A DNA stretch of 64,000 bases from Orientallactaga sibirica (Eukaryota; Chordata; Mammalia; Rodentia; Dipodidae), in assembly GCA_036365145.1 (NCBI GenBank), contig JAEOAD010000040.1, forward strand, positions 16,839,501-16,903,500, read 5' to 3'. Below the pieces are notes generated by a model. It was given only the letters and a program-made list of their open reading frames with translations, searched no databases and was not told the DNA's origin. Shown in pieces: positions 10,556-21,627 of the stretch (position 1 is its first letter; each line of letters opens with the position of its first letter). Position numbers and translations under genes: made by a program.

Positions 10556-10772
10556 TGTCCCCCCGTCCCTGGGCTTTTGGCTGCAGCGCGGGGGCTCGGG
10601 AGCTGCACTGCGGCTGCGCAGGGGACGGCGGTGGCGCGTGTGGTTGTGGGGTGCGCCTCCCTGGATGGTCCTGTTGGGGACAGGCTAGTCCGGACCTGCT
10701 GCAACCTCTACTTGTTGCTGGGTGTAGAGTTGAAGACCATAACTTGGATTTCCCTGCTTTTAAAAGCATGAT

Positions 10773-10990
10773 AAGACTGGAGAGATGGCTTAGCGGTTAA
10801 GCGCTTGCCTGGTTCTATTCCCCAGGACCCACGTAAACCAGATGCAAAAGGGGGCGCATGCATCTGGAATTCCTTTGCAGCGGCTGAAGGCCCTGGTGCG
10901 CCCATTCTCTCTCTCTCTCCCTCCCTCTCTCTCTCTCTCTCTCTCTCTGCGCCTCTCTGTCGTTCTCAAATAAATTTTTAAAAAAATTTT
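10773..10990 (+). mobile_element. tRNA-derived SINE, deletion between boxes
   Basis: cttgcct runs straight into ggttctattcc, so the inter-box segment is missing. Confidence 0.88.
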
Positions 10991-11001
10991 TAAAGCTTTA
11001 T

Positions 11002-11175
11002 AGGGCTGGAGAGGTGACCTGCAAAGCCAGTTACCCAGGTTCAATTCCCCAGGACCCATGTAAGCCAGCAGCACAGGGTAGCGCATGCTCTGAAGGCCCT
11101 GGTCTGCCCATTCTCTCTCTATATATATATCTGCCTCTTACTCTCTCTCAAATAAATATAAATGAATAATAAATT
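11002..11175 (+). mobile_element. tRNA-derived SINE, partly deleted
   Basis: Head and tail present, A box damaged (gaggtgacctgcaaagcc). Confidence 0.8.
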
Positions 11176-11185
11176 TTAAAAAAAT

Positions 11186-11365
11186 TATTTGAGAGAGAGA
11201 TACAGAAATAGGCAGGGAGAGGGAATGGGTGTGTCAGGGCCTCTAGCCACTTCAAACAACTCCAGATGCGTGCGCCCCCTTGTGCATCTGGCTTACATGG
11301 GTCGAACCTGGGTCCTTTGGCTTTGCAGGCAAATGCCTTAACCGCTAAGCCATCTTTCCAGCCCA
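11186..11365 (-). mobile_element. tRNA-derived SINE
   Basis: Reverse copy, tail to tail with the preceding one (inverted pair). Confidence 0.88.
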
Positions 11366-11389
11366 ATAATAATTTTTTTAATGCTTGAT

Positions 11390-11540
11390 AGTGCTGGACA
11401 GATGGCTTGCAAAGCCTTGATGGTCAAGGTTCAGTTCCCCAGGACCCACATAAGGTCAGATGCACAGATTGGCACATGAGTCTGGAGTTTGTATGCAGTG
11501 ACAAGAGGTCCCTGGTGCACACATTCTCTCCTTCCAGATT
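11390..11540 (+). mobile_element. tRNA-derived SINE, truncated
   Basis: A box lost; ends in cattctctccttcc. Confidence 0.75.
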
Positions 11541-11562
11541 TTTTTTTTTTAATTAGTTCTAA

Positions 11563-11722
11563 GCCGGGCAGGGTGGTGCACACCTTTAATCCCAGCACTT
11601 GGGAGGCAGAAGTTAAAGTATCACTTGAGTTTGAGGACAGCTTGAGATTATGTAGTGAATTCCAGGTCAGCCTGGGCTACAGTGAGACTGTACCTCAAAA
11701 AACCAAAAGAAAGGGGGAAAAA
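11563..11722 (+). mobile_element. B1-like SINE
   Basis: aagccgggcaggg head to A-rich tail. Flanks repeat aattagttcta (about 11,551 and 11,720), the target duplication. Confidence 0.88.
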
Positions 11723-11962
11723 TTAGTTCTAAAGAAACAATTTAGTGTACTACCTAATCCACTAAAATGAGTCCAAACTAATAAACTCCTTTTTGATTTC
11801 GGTGTCAAGAAAGTGTCATTTTAGATGAATCCTTGAATATTCATTGTCACCATTCAAAATATTTCCATCTATGTTCCATGAAGGAAGATAATTACTGTGC
11901 CTTCTAGTTTACCACAGATTGACTTCATGTCATATTTTTTTCATAAATCTACATATATATTT

Positions 11963-12151
11963 TTTAAAGATTTTTTTCATTTATTTGTTAGAGAGTGAGA
12001 ATGGGCTCACCAGGGCCTCTAAACACTGCAAACAAACTCTAGACACATGCACAGCATGTGCATCTGGCTTACATGGGATCTGGAGAATCAAATCTGGGTC
12101 CTTAGGCTTCACAGGCAAGCACCTTAACCACTAAACCATCTCTCCAGCCCA
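11963..12151 (-). mobile_element. tRNA-derived SINE
   Basis: Reverse copy; flanks share aaatctacatatat, a clear target duplication (11,945 and 12,151). Confidence 0.9.
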
Positions 12152-12184
12152 AATCTACATATATTTTTCTAAAATGCAGTGATA

Positions 12185-12330
12185 ATCCAGAAGTGGTGGC
12201 TTGATGCTTACAATCCTAGCCCTTGGGAATCTGAGATAGGAGGGTCTCTGTTAGCTCAAGGCCATTGTGGGCTACAGAATGAATTCCAGTTTAGCCTGGG
12301 TTAAAGTGAGACCATGCCTCAAAATTTAGC
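12185..12330 (+). mobile_element. B1-like SINE, old
   Basis: Diverged full-length body. Confidence 0.65.
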
Positions 12331-12673
12331 AACAGTGCAGTGACCTAGAGGCCAAGGAAGAGAACAAATGGCTAAGTTAGCTGAAGTGTAACAAGGAAGG
12401 ACCCATTCTGTGTCACAGGAGAAAGTAATAAAAGGTATATAGGTCAGTTCACACCCCGTGTGAAAGACAGTTGAAGATATTGGTAACAGAATGGTTTAAA
12501 TGATGGGCAATGAAATGGAAGTTGGCCGGGGAAGAAGTGAGAACAGTCTGCCTGGGGTTCAAGACCAGGGTGCCTTGGGAGTTGCCGGAAGGTTAAAGAG
12601 CAGATGTATGTGAAGATATCTATGTGGGAGAATTAGAAAGGTATGAGGTTTACTGGAGGGTAGAATGTAAATC
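12331..12673. other. Intergenic unique sequence
   Basis: No element recognised. Confidence 0.4.
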
Positions 12674-12880
12674 TTTTTAAATAAATGAATATTTTTTTAA
12701 ATTTTATTTTGATTTGTTTATTACAGACAGGGAGAATGGGCACACCAGGGCCTCTAATGCAACTCCAGACACATTTGCCATCTGGTGCATGTGGCTTACA
12801 TGGGGTCTTGGAGCATCAAACCTGAGTCCTTAGGCTTTACAAGCAAGTGCCTTAACCACTAAGCCATCTCTCCAGCCCGA
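12674..12880 (-). mobile_element. tRNA-derived SINE
   Basis: Reverse copy; gaatgtaa repeats on both sides as target duplication. Confidence 0.88.
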
Positions 12881-12944
12881 ATGTAAGTATTTTACATTCA
12901 GTAGATTTACACCGTGGCCACAAAAGGCTCTGGGATTAAAATAG

Positions 12945-13090
12945 AGCCGCTGAGCATGGTGGCTCACACCTTTAATCCCAGAACTGAGGAGGCAGAGGTT
13001 GTAGGATTGCAGTGGGTCCGATGCCAGCCTGACACTACATTGTGAATTACAGGTCAGCCTGGGCTAGAGCAAAACCCTACCTCGAAAAAC
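12945..13090 (+). mobile_element. B1-like SINE
   Basis: Complete, tail expanded into AAAT units. Confidence 0.88.
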
Positions 13091-13096
13091 CAAAAA

Positions 13097-13139
<43 letters not shown>

Positions 13140-13140
13140 A
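13091..13140 (+). repeat. (AAAT)n from SINE tail
   Basis: About 12 units. Confidence 0.95.
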
Positions 13141-13611
13141 GGAGATGGAAGTAGAAAGGGAAAATAATATTGAGCAGGCATTCTGAGCTGCAGAGTAGTT
13201 TCACAGTTTGATTTCACCCCAGCCATCAGAGTAGAACTTTGAGGTTTTCACAAAAACTGAAGAGAATCTCTGCCCGAGGACAGAAAGAGCTTGTCAGAAT
13301 CCTGATTAATTCCTTAGCCTCAGGAGTGAAAAAAAATCTAAATTTATTCACATGTTAAGGCTTACTTCAGCTTCCAGACTTTATCAAAGTACCCTTGAAA
13401 AAGCAGGTTTCCCAAGGCAAACATGCAAATGAATTTGCTAGACGAGTATTCCCATCTCTTCGTTGCTAATGCATTCCCAGTCCTGAGTCTTTTCTGCTGG
13501 GAAATCTTGCATCTATGGCTGTGTGAGTTTAGTCTAGAGGTGACTTCAGGGGACTTCAGAAATCCTGGAATCCTGAACTCTGTCTGAATCTTTATATATA
13601 CATGTTCGCAT
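13141..13611. other. Intergenic unique sequence
   Basis: No gene or young repeat seen. Confidence 0.4.
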
Positions 13612-13758
13612 TTTTTTTCTCAAGGTAGAGTCTCACTCTAGTCTAGGGTGACCTGAAACTCATTCTGTAGTCCCAGGCTGGCCTCAAACTCATGGCAATC
13701 CTCCTACCTCTGCCACCAGAGTGCTGGGATTAAAGGTGTGAGCTACCACACCTGGCTT
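13612..13758 (-). mobile_element. B1-like SINE
   Basis: Reverse copy ending caccacacctggctt. Confidence 0.9.
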
Positions 13759-13912
13759 GAATTGAAATTTTGACCTATTCTTCCAGACATGTTATGTGCT
13801 TGCTGTCATTTTTTTTAAGCAGAAGAGATGAAAAGAAACAACAATTACACATGAATATTCAATTAGATATAACATTATCAATATTTACTTGATTCCAAGA
13901 TGAAAGAGGAAT

Positions 13913-14072
13913 TAGCCTGGTGTGGTGGTGCCCGCCTTTAATCCCAGCACTTGGGAGGCAGAGGTAGGAGGATCACTGTGAGTTCAAGACCAGCCTGAAA
14001 CTACATAGTGAATTCCTGGTCAGCCTGGGCTAGAGTGAGATCATACCTTGAAATACAAAAAAAAAAAAAAAA
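13913..14072 (+). mobile_element. B1-like SINE
   Basis: Complete. Confidence 0.9.
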
Positions 14073-14284
14073 AATTAAGTACATAAACATCTAAGTTTTC
14101 AAACCATACAAAATTATTAAAATCACCTAAGCAATCTATCACAGGGTTCAATAGTTTTCTTACAGTAATTATGAGTCCTTTTTTAATAATTTTTATTGAA
14201 GATTTAAAGTACTGGGAAGGAATATGACGAGTTTGGAAGATGGCGGTTCAAATGTGAGTACCTGAGTTCAGATCCCTAGGCCTG

Positions 14285-14480
14285 CTAAACCTAAGAATGT
14301 CCCTTTGATTCTCCAGGTCCCACGTTTAGCCAGATGTAAAGTGACACAAGGGCACAATGCTCAACTTTCCCACAAGGGGGCGCACGCATCTGGAGTTCAT
14401 TCACAGCGGCTGAGAGGCCATTGACGAGCCCATTCTCTGTCTGTCTCTCTCTTTGACTCTCTCCAAAAGAAAAAAATGCC
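14285..14480 (+). mobile_element. tRNA-derived SINE, long form, head degraded
   Basis: Includes the insert and the CTCF-like CCACAAGGGGGCGC at 14,370-14,383. Confidence 0.8.
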
Positions 14481-14509
14481 AGAAGCTATAGTGGGCTTTA
14501 AAAAAGTTA

Positions 14510-14692
14510 TATATATGGAGAGAGAGAGAGAGAGAGAGAGAGGATGCACCAGGGCCTCTAGCCACTGCAAGTGAACTCCAGGTGCATGTACAACTTTGTG
14601 CATCTGGCTTTACATGGGTACTGGGGAATCAAACTCAAGTCATTAGGCTTTGCAGGCAAGTGCCTTAACCACTGAGCCATCTCTCCAGCCCT
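14510..14692 (-). mobile_element. tRNA-derived SINE
   Basis: Reverse copy; its GA run (14,519-14,542) is the complemented CT tail. Flanks repeat tatagtgggcttt. Confidence 0.9.
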
Positions 14693-14931
14693 ATAGTGGG
14701 CTTTTTAAATGCCATCACTCCTATGGTGAGACAAGAGAGAATTTCCTGGAAGCTTGCAGACCAGCACAGCAGTGTACAGTGAGGATGGGAGACTCTGCCT
14801 TAAACAAAGTGGAACATGAGGGTGAACTCCAGAAAGTTGTGCTCTGATGTCTACACATGTGCCATGGTACATGTGTATACTAACATACATGAACATGTAC
14901 ACACAGCAGACATACACCAAAAAAAGGAATT

Positions 14932-15092
14932 TGAAGCCAGGCCTAGTGGTGCATGCCTTTAATCCCAGCACTCAGGAGGCTGAGGCAGGCAGATTGCTGT
15001 GAGTTCAAGGCCACCCTGAAACTACATAGTGAATTCCTGGTCAGCCTGGGCTAGCGTGAGATCCTACCTCATAAAATGGAAAAAAAAAAAAA
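14932..15092 (+). mobile_element. B1-like SINE
   Basis: Flanked by aaaaaaggaatttga on both sides, its target duplication. Confidence 0.9.
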
Positions 15093-15177
15093 AGGAATTT
15101 GATAAAAAGAGAATGATAAGCATATAAATGATGTATACTACTGAGAGCTATAGAGTTAAGTTAGAACTATCTCTAGT

Positions 15178-15300
15178 AAGATAAGTATGGTGGTGCAGGC
15201 TGTCATCCCAGTAGGGTGAAGTAGAGGCAGGAGGAGTTCAAGGCCAGCCTCAGGCACATAGCAAGTTCTAGGCTATATGAAATCCTGCTTCGAAAAAAGA
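15178..15300 (+). mobile_element. B1-like SINE, old
   Basis: Short, diverged. Confidence 0.55.
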
Positions 15301-15317
15301 AAAAGGAACTATTCCCA

Positions 15318-15655
15318 GCGCTGAGGACATGGCTCAGTGGGTAAGAACATTTGCCATAAGGACTTGGGAGAGCCAGAGACTGTCTTAATTTGATTCTCCA
15401 ACACCCATATAAACAGCTAGGTGTGGCCTCACATACGTGCCCGCAACCCCAGTCCTGTGAGGAGCAGACACTGAAGAATGGGCTGAGGCTCACAAAACCC
15501 GTAGCTCCAAATTCAGAAAAGAGACTCCATCCCAAGGAAACATGTGAATGATGGATGAGTGACGGAGCAGGACACCCGATGTTCTCCTCTGGCCTCTGCT
15601 CATGTGCACAGGGTGTGCACACGTGCACACACACACACACACCATACCACACACA
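15318..15655 (+). mobile_element. Old tRNA-derived rodent SINE
   Basis: gctgaggacatggctcagtg head, ending in a CA-rich stretch; resembles older B3-like elements more than the young family. Confidence 0.45.
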
Positions 15656-15734
15656 CAAAAAAACTCACCCCAAACTATGCCTAATTGTTTTTCCATCTTT
15701 AACTTATATTTAAAAGAAGTGTTTTATGTTTGTT

Positions 15735-15880
15735 TGTTTTTCGAGATAAGGTCTTGCTTTAGCCCAGGCTGACCTGGAATTCACTACATAGTCTCAGGTT
15801 GGCCTCAAATCACGGCGATCCTCCTACCTCTGCCTCCCGAGTGCTGGGATTAAAGACGTGCGCCACCATGCCTGGCTGTC
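15735..15880 (-). mobile_element. B1-like SINE
   Basis: Reverse, complete. Confidence 0.9.
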
Positions 15881-15895
15881 AAAAGCTGACTTTTT

Positions 15896-16060
15896 AAACC
15901 AGGCGTGGTGGCTCATGCCTTTAATCCCAGCACTCGGGAGGCAGAGGTAGGAGGATCTCCATGAGTTCAGGGCCACCCTGAAAATACATAGTGAATTCCA
16001 GGTCAGCCTGGGCCAGAGCGAGATCTTACCTCGAAAAACAAAAAAAAAAAAAAAAAAAAA
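15896..16060 (+). mobile_element. B1-like SINE
   Basis: Forms an inverted pair with the preceding B1 (16-bp gap). Its aaaagtcagctttt flanks repeat the sequence after the first copy. Confidence 0.9.
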
Positions 16061-16071
16061 AGTCAGCTTTT

Positions 16072-16290
16072 AGGCTGGAGGAATGGCTTAGCGGTTAAGG
16101 CATTTGCCTGCAAAGCCAAAGGATCGAGGTTCGATTCCCCAGGACCCACGTTAGCCAGATGGACAAGGGGGCACACACACATCTAGAGTTCATTTGCAGT
16201 GGCTGGAGGCCTTGGTAAACCCATTCTCTCTCTCTCCTTCTTTCTCTGTCAAATAAATAATATGTTTAAAAAATAATAAATAAATTTAAA
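16072..16290 (+). mobile_element. tRNA-derived SINE, short form
   Basis: Complete. Confidence 0.9.
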
Positions 16291-16883
16291 AGTCAACTTT
16301 TTGTCAAATGGTAGAGGAGAATTCCTTCTATGTCTGAGTCTGTATCGCGGGGAATTTTTTTTCCCACTACAACGAATATTTGCAAGGGAAGTCTCTTTGA
16401 ATAGCTATCCGCTGCTTTTCTTTTTGTATAGTGGTTTCATTTTCTTGCTGAAGCTGGGAGGCAGGAACCCTCCCCAGGAGGTGAGCGACTGCATTGCTCC
16501 CACGCTGTCAGTCAATGGGAGGACCATCTGTCCCACTTTAGCTTTCTGGAGCCATCGTGAACATCTGCTGTGTCTTTTCCGATGTCACTTAGAGAACCCA
16601 CAGAAAGCGGTGAGAGGAATGCTGGCAACCAGAGCGCAGCTGCACAAAGCCAATTTGGAAGTTTGCGGCTCTGGGTCTCAGGGGTCCAAGTCAGTGTGTG
16701 TGTGTGGGGGGAATTACCAGATTAGGATCACCAAGTGAATAATTTATTTCATAATGAGGCAGTTTAGGGGTAACAGAACCCCAAAATGAATAGCTTTTCT
16801 CCTTGACTAAATGCGGGAATTGTCCTTGAGCCTGTAGGGAGGAATCTAGGACATCACACTGAAGGCCAGAAATGTCAGAAGGG
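16291..16883. other. Intergenic unique sequence with a 145-codon frame
   Basis: An open frame at 16,301-16,738 (+) shows no recognised domain, and the sequence has no promoter or splice signal I can support. Confidence 0.35.
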
Positions 16884-17029
16884 CCCGGTGTGGTGGCGCA
16901 CACCTTTAATCCCAGCACTCGGGAGGCAGAGGTAGGAGGAGGTTATGAGTTCGAGGCCACCCTGAGACAACACAGTGAACTCCAGGTCAGCCTGGGCTAG
17001 AGTAAAACCCTACTTGGAAAAAACAAAAA
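16884..17029 (+). mobile_element. B1-like SINE
   Basis: Complete, leads into an A/G-rich microsatellite. Confidence 0.9.
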
Positions 17030-17172
17030 AGAAAAGATGAGAAGAGGAGAAGAGAGGAGAGGAGAGGAGAGGAGAGAAAAGAAAGAAAGAAAAGAAAAGG
17101 AAAGGAAAGGAAAAGAAAAGAAAAGAAAAGAAAAGAAAAGAAAAGAAAAGAAAAGAAAAGAAAAGAAAAAAG
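17030..17172 (+). repeat. (GAAAA)n / GA-rich microsatellite
   Basis: Grows from the B1 tail; imperfect GAGAG then pure AAAAG units. Confidence 0.95.
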
Positions 17173-17711
17173 TCAGAAGGGTCTAACCTTTTCTTATCTT
17201 TGTCCCTTAAGGAGACCTTCCACCCACTTCTGAGGAAACCCTGCCTGGAGAATTACGATTTCTGGGAAGATTGCTCTTTTCCAGAAATCTTCATCCCAGA
17301 CACCTGGCATCAAGACTAGACTGACTGGAACAGCTGCCCATCCCATCCAGGGTGGCTCACATCAAAACCCCAGCCTGTGTCTCAAGGTAGGCTTCTCACA
17401 GTCCCCTCTTGCCCTGGTCAAGAGTTCTGCCTTCCCTCCTTTTTGTCTCCCTATCATCACATCGTTCTGAACCTTAATCCTCTGGTCTGTGGGTTTCGTT
17501 TGTCGAATCCGTAAGACAAGAACTGGGAGGCCTGTGACTCTGAAAATTTTAGGTGTGACTGTTGAGTTTTCCAACACCCTTCTGAGTTATTGCCCACCCA
17601 ACAACAGAGATAAGGCTCTGATGGTTGCAAGTTCTCAGACACCCCAAAATTTCCATATCAATAAATTCTAAGAGCCTGGGTCTTAAATTTAGTCTCTGAA
17701 ACCTTAAAGAT
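17173..17711. other. Intergenic unique sequence
   Basis: Non-repetitive by eye; no gene supported. Confidence 0.4.

Positions 17712-17757
<46 letters not shown>
17712..17757 (+). repeat. (GT)n microsatellite
   Basis: About 22 units. Confidence 0.95.
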
Positions 17758-17759
<2 letters not shown>

Positions 17760-17837
17760 CATATACATATTTAGGCTGGCCTCAAATGCCTGTGTAGCTG
17801 AGGGTGGCCTTAAATTCTCTCTCTCTCTCTCTCTCTC

Positions 17838-17955
17838 TTTTTTTTCGAGGTAGGGTCTCATTCTAGCCCAGGCTGACCTGGAATTCACTGTGTAGTCTCA
17901 AACTCACAGCAATCCTCCTACCTCAGCCTCCCGAGTGCTGGGATTAAAGGCATGA
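17838..17955 (-). mobile_element. B1-like SINE
   Basis: Preceded by a CT run; truncated before its head (ends gggattaaaggcatg). Confidence 0.85.
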
Positions 17956-18054
17956 TCTTAAATTCTTGATCCTCCTGCCTCTACCTCACAAGCGTTAGGA
18001 TTACAAAAATGCACCAACAAGCTCAGCTGAAATTTTTGAATTTTTTTCCTTTGC

Positions 18055-18126
18055 TGTGCTAGGGATTGAACCCAGGGCCTTATACCTTCCAGGCAAACAC
18101 TATACCACCGAACAATAGCCTAAGCC
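18055..18126 (-). mobile_element. ID-like element
   Basis: Reverse of the tRNA-like ID body: ctagggattgaacccagggc ... aaacactataccac. Confidence 0.6.
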
Positions 18127-18283
18127 CTTTTATGAATTTGTCTTTAGAAACTCAATTACACACAAAAAAAGTTTGCAAAACTTTAATGCAAGAGGCAAAT
18201 TATGTCTGATAGGAGAGCAAATTTGATGCCTGCTACAGAAATGTTCATTGTAGAGATTCAGACTAGAGATCAAAAATATTAAC

Positions 18284-18395
18284 AGCTTGAGGTAGGAGGA
18301 TCACCGTGAGTTTGAGGCCACCCTGAGACTACAGAGTGAATTCCAGGTCTTCCTGGGCTAAAGTGAGACCCTACCTCGAAAACCACCCCCCAAAA
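18284..18395 (+). mobile_element. B1-like SINE, 5' truncated
   Basis: Starts at gaggtaggaggatcacc. Confidence 0.85.
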
Positions 18396-18396
18396 A

Positions 18397-18411
18397 TCTA
18401 TATATCTATAC

Positions 18412-18461
<50 letters not shown>

Positions 18462-18462
18462 A
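18397..18462 (+). repeat. (ATCT)n microsatellite
   Basis: About 16 units next to a B1 tail. Confidence 0.95.
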
Positions 18463-18728
18463 AACAACTTGGGGCTAGTTTTTCTACATCAGCCTCAAAC
18501 TGGCCAATAGATAAATATAGTATTTACTTATTTTTCTCAGAGGATAATGCTCACACTCTTATAATCTGATAGCATATTATTTAAAAGCTTACTGACTCAG
18601 AATGTTATTAACTCTAGGAAATTAGTCCTGGTTGCATGTTAATATGTCCTGAAAATTCTCTTTCTCAGAATTAGCTCCTTGTAGCATTTTCATGGGCCTT
18701 AATGGTCACACTTACCACATCACAATTT

Positions 18729-18876
18729 TTTTTTTTCAAGGTAGGGTCTCACTCTAGCTCAGGCTGACCTGGAATTCACTATGTAGTCTCAGGGTGGCCT
18801 CAAACTCATGGTAATCCTCCTACCTCTGACTCCTGAGTACTGGGATTAAAGGTGTGCCCCACCTTGCCCAGCTCCA
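18729..18876 (-). mobile_element. B1-like SINE
   Basis: Reverse, complete. Confidence 0.88.
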
Positions 18877-19340
18877 AATATTTTTTATATAATTCTTTTA
18901 AGTAAAGGGATTTTCCACACTATGTTTGTGTGGACAATGTCATGCATGCTAGAGACTTTATAAAATGTCTAGTTGAATGACAAGTCACAGCAAGCAATTG
19001 AAGAAATGTATCGTTCTCAAACGCCCCTTTAGTAGACACAACCCGAAGCCATAGGCCCTTATCAGAACATTCACCTGTGTCTCTGCCTACGTACTGTCTT
19101 TCCTCCTGTTATTGTATATGGCTCTTCTGCACCTGTCAAGATCCAGTTACTCAAGATGGGAATAGATCTCATCCTCTCCCACCTACTCAAGGACATATTA
19201 AGTAGTTCTGTCTTCCCCAGCCCTCCATCGGACTCCTAGAATTCCAATCACTGCTGTTTTCCATCTCTATGAATTTCTCATCTCCTGGACTTTAAATTTT
19301 AGGTTACTCCTTGACTACATAGGGAGACCTTGTCTCAAAA
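18877..19340. other. Intergenic, possibly ancient repeat
   Basis: Part (about 19,140-19,310) recalls an old eutherian interspersed repeat, but I cannot name it. Confidence 0.3.
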
Positions 19341-19343
19341 AAC

Positions 19344-19430
19344 CCAAGGGAATATAGCTTAATAGAGTCCTCGCTTTTCATGCTTAAGGCTCTGGGTTCA
19401 ATGCCAGGCCAGAAAAAAAAAAAAAAGACT
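19344..19430 (+). mobile_element. ID-like element
   Basis: tatagcttaatagagtcctc ... ggctctgggttcaatgcc plus A tail; A and B boxes recognisable. Confidence 0.55.
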
Positions 19431-19549
19431 AAATGAACAGATTATAGTTCATTAATGAATATGTTAGTCCTGGGGGACTGAGAAGCACAGGACTAAATCA
19501 ATGAGGAGTCAACAAAATCAAACATACACACATTTAAAACGCTCAATAT

Positions 19550-19688
19550 GGCCGGGCATGGTGGCTCATGCCTTTAATCCCAGCACTTGGGAGGAAAAGA
19601 TAGGAGGATTGCCATGAGTTCAAGGCCACACTGAGACGACATAATGAAATCCAGGTTAGCCTGAGCTAGAAAGAAACCCTACCTCGAA
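19550..19688 (+). mobile_element. B1-like SINE
   Basis: Complete. Confidence 0.9.
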
Positions 19689-19718
19689 AAACTAACTAAC
19701 TAACTAACTGACTGACTG

Positions 19719-19755
<37 letters not shown>

Positions 19756-19756
19756 A
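19689..19756 (+). repeat. (CTAA)n microsatellite
   Basis: Tetranucleotide run with an internal CTGA patch; follows a B1 tail. Confidence 0.95.
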
Positions 19757-19777
19757 AATAAAATGCTCAATATTCTA

Positions 19778-20008
19778 GGGCTGGAGAGATGGCTTAGCAG
19801 TAAAGCGCTTGCCTGTGAAGCTTAAGGACCCCAGTTTGATGCTCAATTCCCCAGGACCCAGCTAAGCCAGATGCACAAGGGGACACATGCATCTGGAGTT
19901 CGTTTGCAGTGACTGGAAGCCCTGGTGCGACCATTCTCTCTCCCTTTCTGCCTCTTTCTCTCTTTGTATGTTGCTCTAAAATAAATAAAAATAAACAAAA
20001 AAATTTTA
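19778..20008 (+). mobile_element. tRNA-derived SINE, short form
   Basis: Complete; flanking cgctcaatatt and tgctcaatatt look like a target duplication. Confidence 0.9.
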
Positions 20009-20162
20009 AACGCTCAATATTCAAAAAACTTAGGGGTTTTTATTGGTAGAGATAGTATTAATTTATATTTGTCAAGTACTTTACTTTGGGCCAGTCATGT
20101 TTCTAAGACTTACTATGTGCATTGTTTCATTTAGTTTTCAAAATAAAAAGTACATACTATTT

Positions 20163-20312
20163 GGCTGGGCATAATGGCACACACGTCCTTAATCCCAGCA
20201 CTGGGGAGGCTGAGGCAGGAGGATCGACGTGAGTTCAAGGCCACCCTAAGACTACAAAGTGAATTCTAGGTTAGCTTGGGCTAGAGTGAGACCCCTTACT
20301 TTGAAAAAGCCA
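20163..20312 (+). mobile_element. B1-like SINE
   Basis: Complete, slightly diverged. Confidence 0.85.
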
Positions 20313-20760
20313 GCTGCACAAAGTGGCACAGGCCACCGTGCCTGGCTTTTATCGTCGTTTTGGAGGGTCAGTCATGTGGGAGTGGTCTAGGTGTATAGTT
20401 CTCAGGGTCTCTTGGGAGATGTGGGCGGGGGTGACACTCATCTAAAAGCATTACCTGACGCTGCGCTTCCTTGATAGCTTTCTCACCGGGATGCTGCCAG
20501 GGGCCTTGGGGCCTTTCCACAGGGCTGCTTGACACACCGCCGTCTTGTTTAGTCCTCAGGCGTGTGTGGTGAGTGAGCCACAAGAAAGAGGAGGCAGCTG
20601 CCACGGCCTTTATGACCTGGAGGTGGAGGTCACAAACGTCACCTCCTCCCTGTTGTCAGAAGCCATCACTAAGTCCAGCTCACACTCAGGGGAGGGCTGG
20701 GATGTATCTCCATTTCTTGAGGAGAGGAAAAGCAAAAATTCTGCAGGTGTATTTTCTTTT
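20313..20760. other. Intergenic unique sequence
   Basis: No supported gene. Confidence 0.35.
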
Positions 20761-20764
20761 TATT

Positions 20765-20880
20765 TTCACCTTGAGAAAGGGCCTGGATGGATTGCTTTGG
20801 CTGGTCTTGAACACTTGGGCTCAGTGATCCTCCTGTCTCAGCTTGATGCTGTTCAGCCGCACCCAGCTTCAGGAGCACAT
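20765..20880 (-). mobile_element. Very old B1-like fragment
   Basis: ggctggtcttgaacacttgg ... tcctcctgtctcagc suggests a reverse 7SL-derived piece. Confidence 0.35.
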
Positions 20881-21009
20881 CTTAAACTATAAAATATGCA
20901 GAGCTACTTATTACTATCAGGTAATCTATAAGCTGAAGTTTTTTTGTTTGTTTTGTGATTTCTGGTAAAAGGAGTTCACCTTTTATCTCTTCAGGGTCTT
21001 GATTTCCTT

Positions 21010-21027
21010 TTTCTTTCTTTCTTTTTC

Positions 21028-21059
<32 letters not shown>

Positions 21060-21062
21060 TTT
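21010..21062 (+). repeat. (CTTT)n microsatellite
   Basis: Lies at the T-tract end of the reverse B1 that follows. Confidence 0.9.
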
Positions 21063-21071
21063 TTTAATTTT

Positions 21072-21216
21072 TTTTTCAAGGTAGGGTCTCACTGTAGCCC
21101 AGGATGACCTGGAATTCACTATGTAGTCTCAGGGTGGGCCTCGAACTCATGATGATCCTCTATCTCTGCCTCCCGAGTGTTGGGATTAAAGGCGTGCGCC
21201 ACCACGCCCGGTTTAC
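21072..21216 (-). mobile_element. B1-like SINE
   Basis: Reverse, complete. Confidence 0.9.
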
Positions 21217-21344
21217 ATTAGTTTGTGAGTTTCCACTGTGGTGGATTCATAGAGTAGTTCAACTTTAGCTGCACAAGTGTGTTGATATTTCAAATTTATA
21301 TAAATTCTGTCCTCTCTGTCTCAGTTTTTTAAAATTTTTTTTCA

Positions 21345-21617
21345 AAGTTTTTTATTTTTTATTTTTAGAGAGAGACAGACAGAGGGAGAGGGAGAGGGAG
21401 ACAGATAGAGAATGGGCACACCAGCAGTCTCTCAGCTGCTGTGAACGAAATCCAGATGCATGCACCCCCTTGTGGGCAAGTGCAGCATTGCACCCTTGCG
21501 TCACTTTGCATCTGGCTAAACGTGGGACCTGGAGATTGGAACCGCTGGAGATTGGAACCAGCGTTCTTAGGTTTAGGAGGCAGGCGCCTTAACCCCTAAG
21601 CCATCTCTCCAGCCCTC
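21345..21617 (-). mobile_element. tRNA-derived SINE, long form
   Basis: Contains a short internal duplication (ctggagattggaaccgctggagattggaaccag region) at the B box. Confidence 0.9.
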
Positions 21618-21627
21618 TCTCTGTTTT

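Larger units (their letters stand above)
1..10560 (-). other. OCIAD1: OCIAD1 gene, 5' portion (exons 1-4 region)
   Basis: Three exons on the minus strand join in frame and match the start of OCIAD1, an OCIA-domain membrane protein of mitochondria and endosomes. It is known to support respiratory complex III assembly and to act with STAT3 signalling. The visible part runs from a CpG-island promoter through the initiator codon at 9,235 to a donor just below 2,289. The visible introns interrupt codons after the first base (phase 1). The coding parts are 58, 81 and 54 nt, giving 64 residues plus one base of a protein of about 245 residues. The remaining exons must lie left of base 1: I searched 1-2,280 for the next exon (expected to begin I-L-S-S-H-P-K) and did not find it. 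Introns are SINE-rich but carry no alternative exon I can support. Confidence 0.93.
10030..10730 (-). promoter_or_regulatory. OCIAD1: CpG-island promoter of OCIAD1
   Basis: A roughly 700-bp CpG-rich block stands in AT-rich SINE sequence upstream of OCIAD1 exon 2. No TATA box is visible. Motifs typical of housekeeping promoters cluster at 10,458-10,555: ETS (CCGGAAGT), a perfect palindromic CRE (TGACGTCA) and an NRF1-like site. A YY1-type AAAATGGCGG lies at about 10,225. Exon 1 is noncoding and cannot be fixed. Minus-strand donor candidates are GAG|gtgggt (exon edge 10,288), which would leave the factor sites upstream of the start, and AAG|gtagca (exon edge 10,471). Long open frames here reflect GC richness only. 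Confidence 0.85.

Noticed and set aside
16080..16140. tRNA genes suggested by A- and B-box sequences
   Set aside because: These are heads of tRNA-derived SINEs, found dozens of times, with no cloverleaf or mature 3' end.
16301..16738. 145-codon plus-strand frame as a possible gene
   Set aside because: No recognised domain, no supporting splice or promoter signal, and the end reads into a GT-rich patch.
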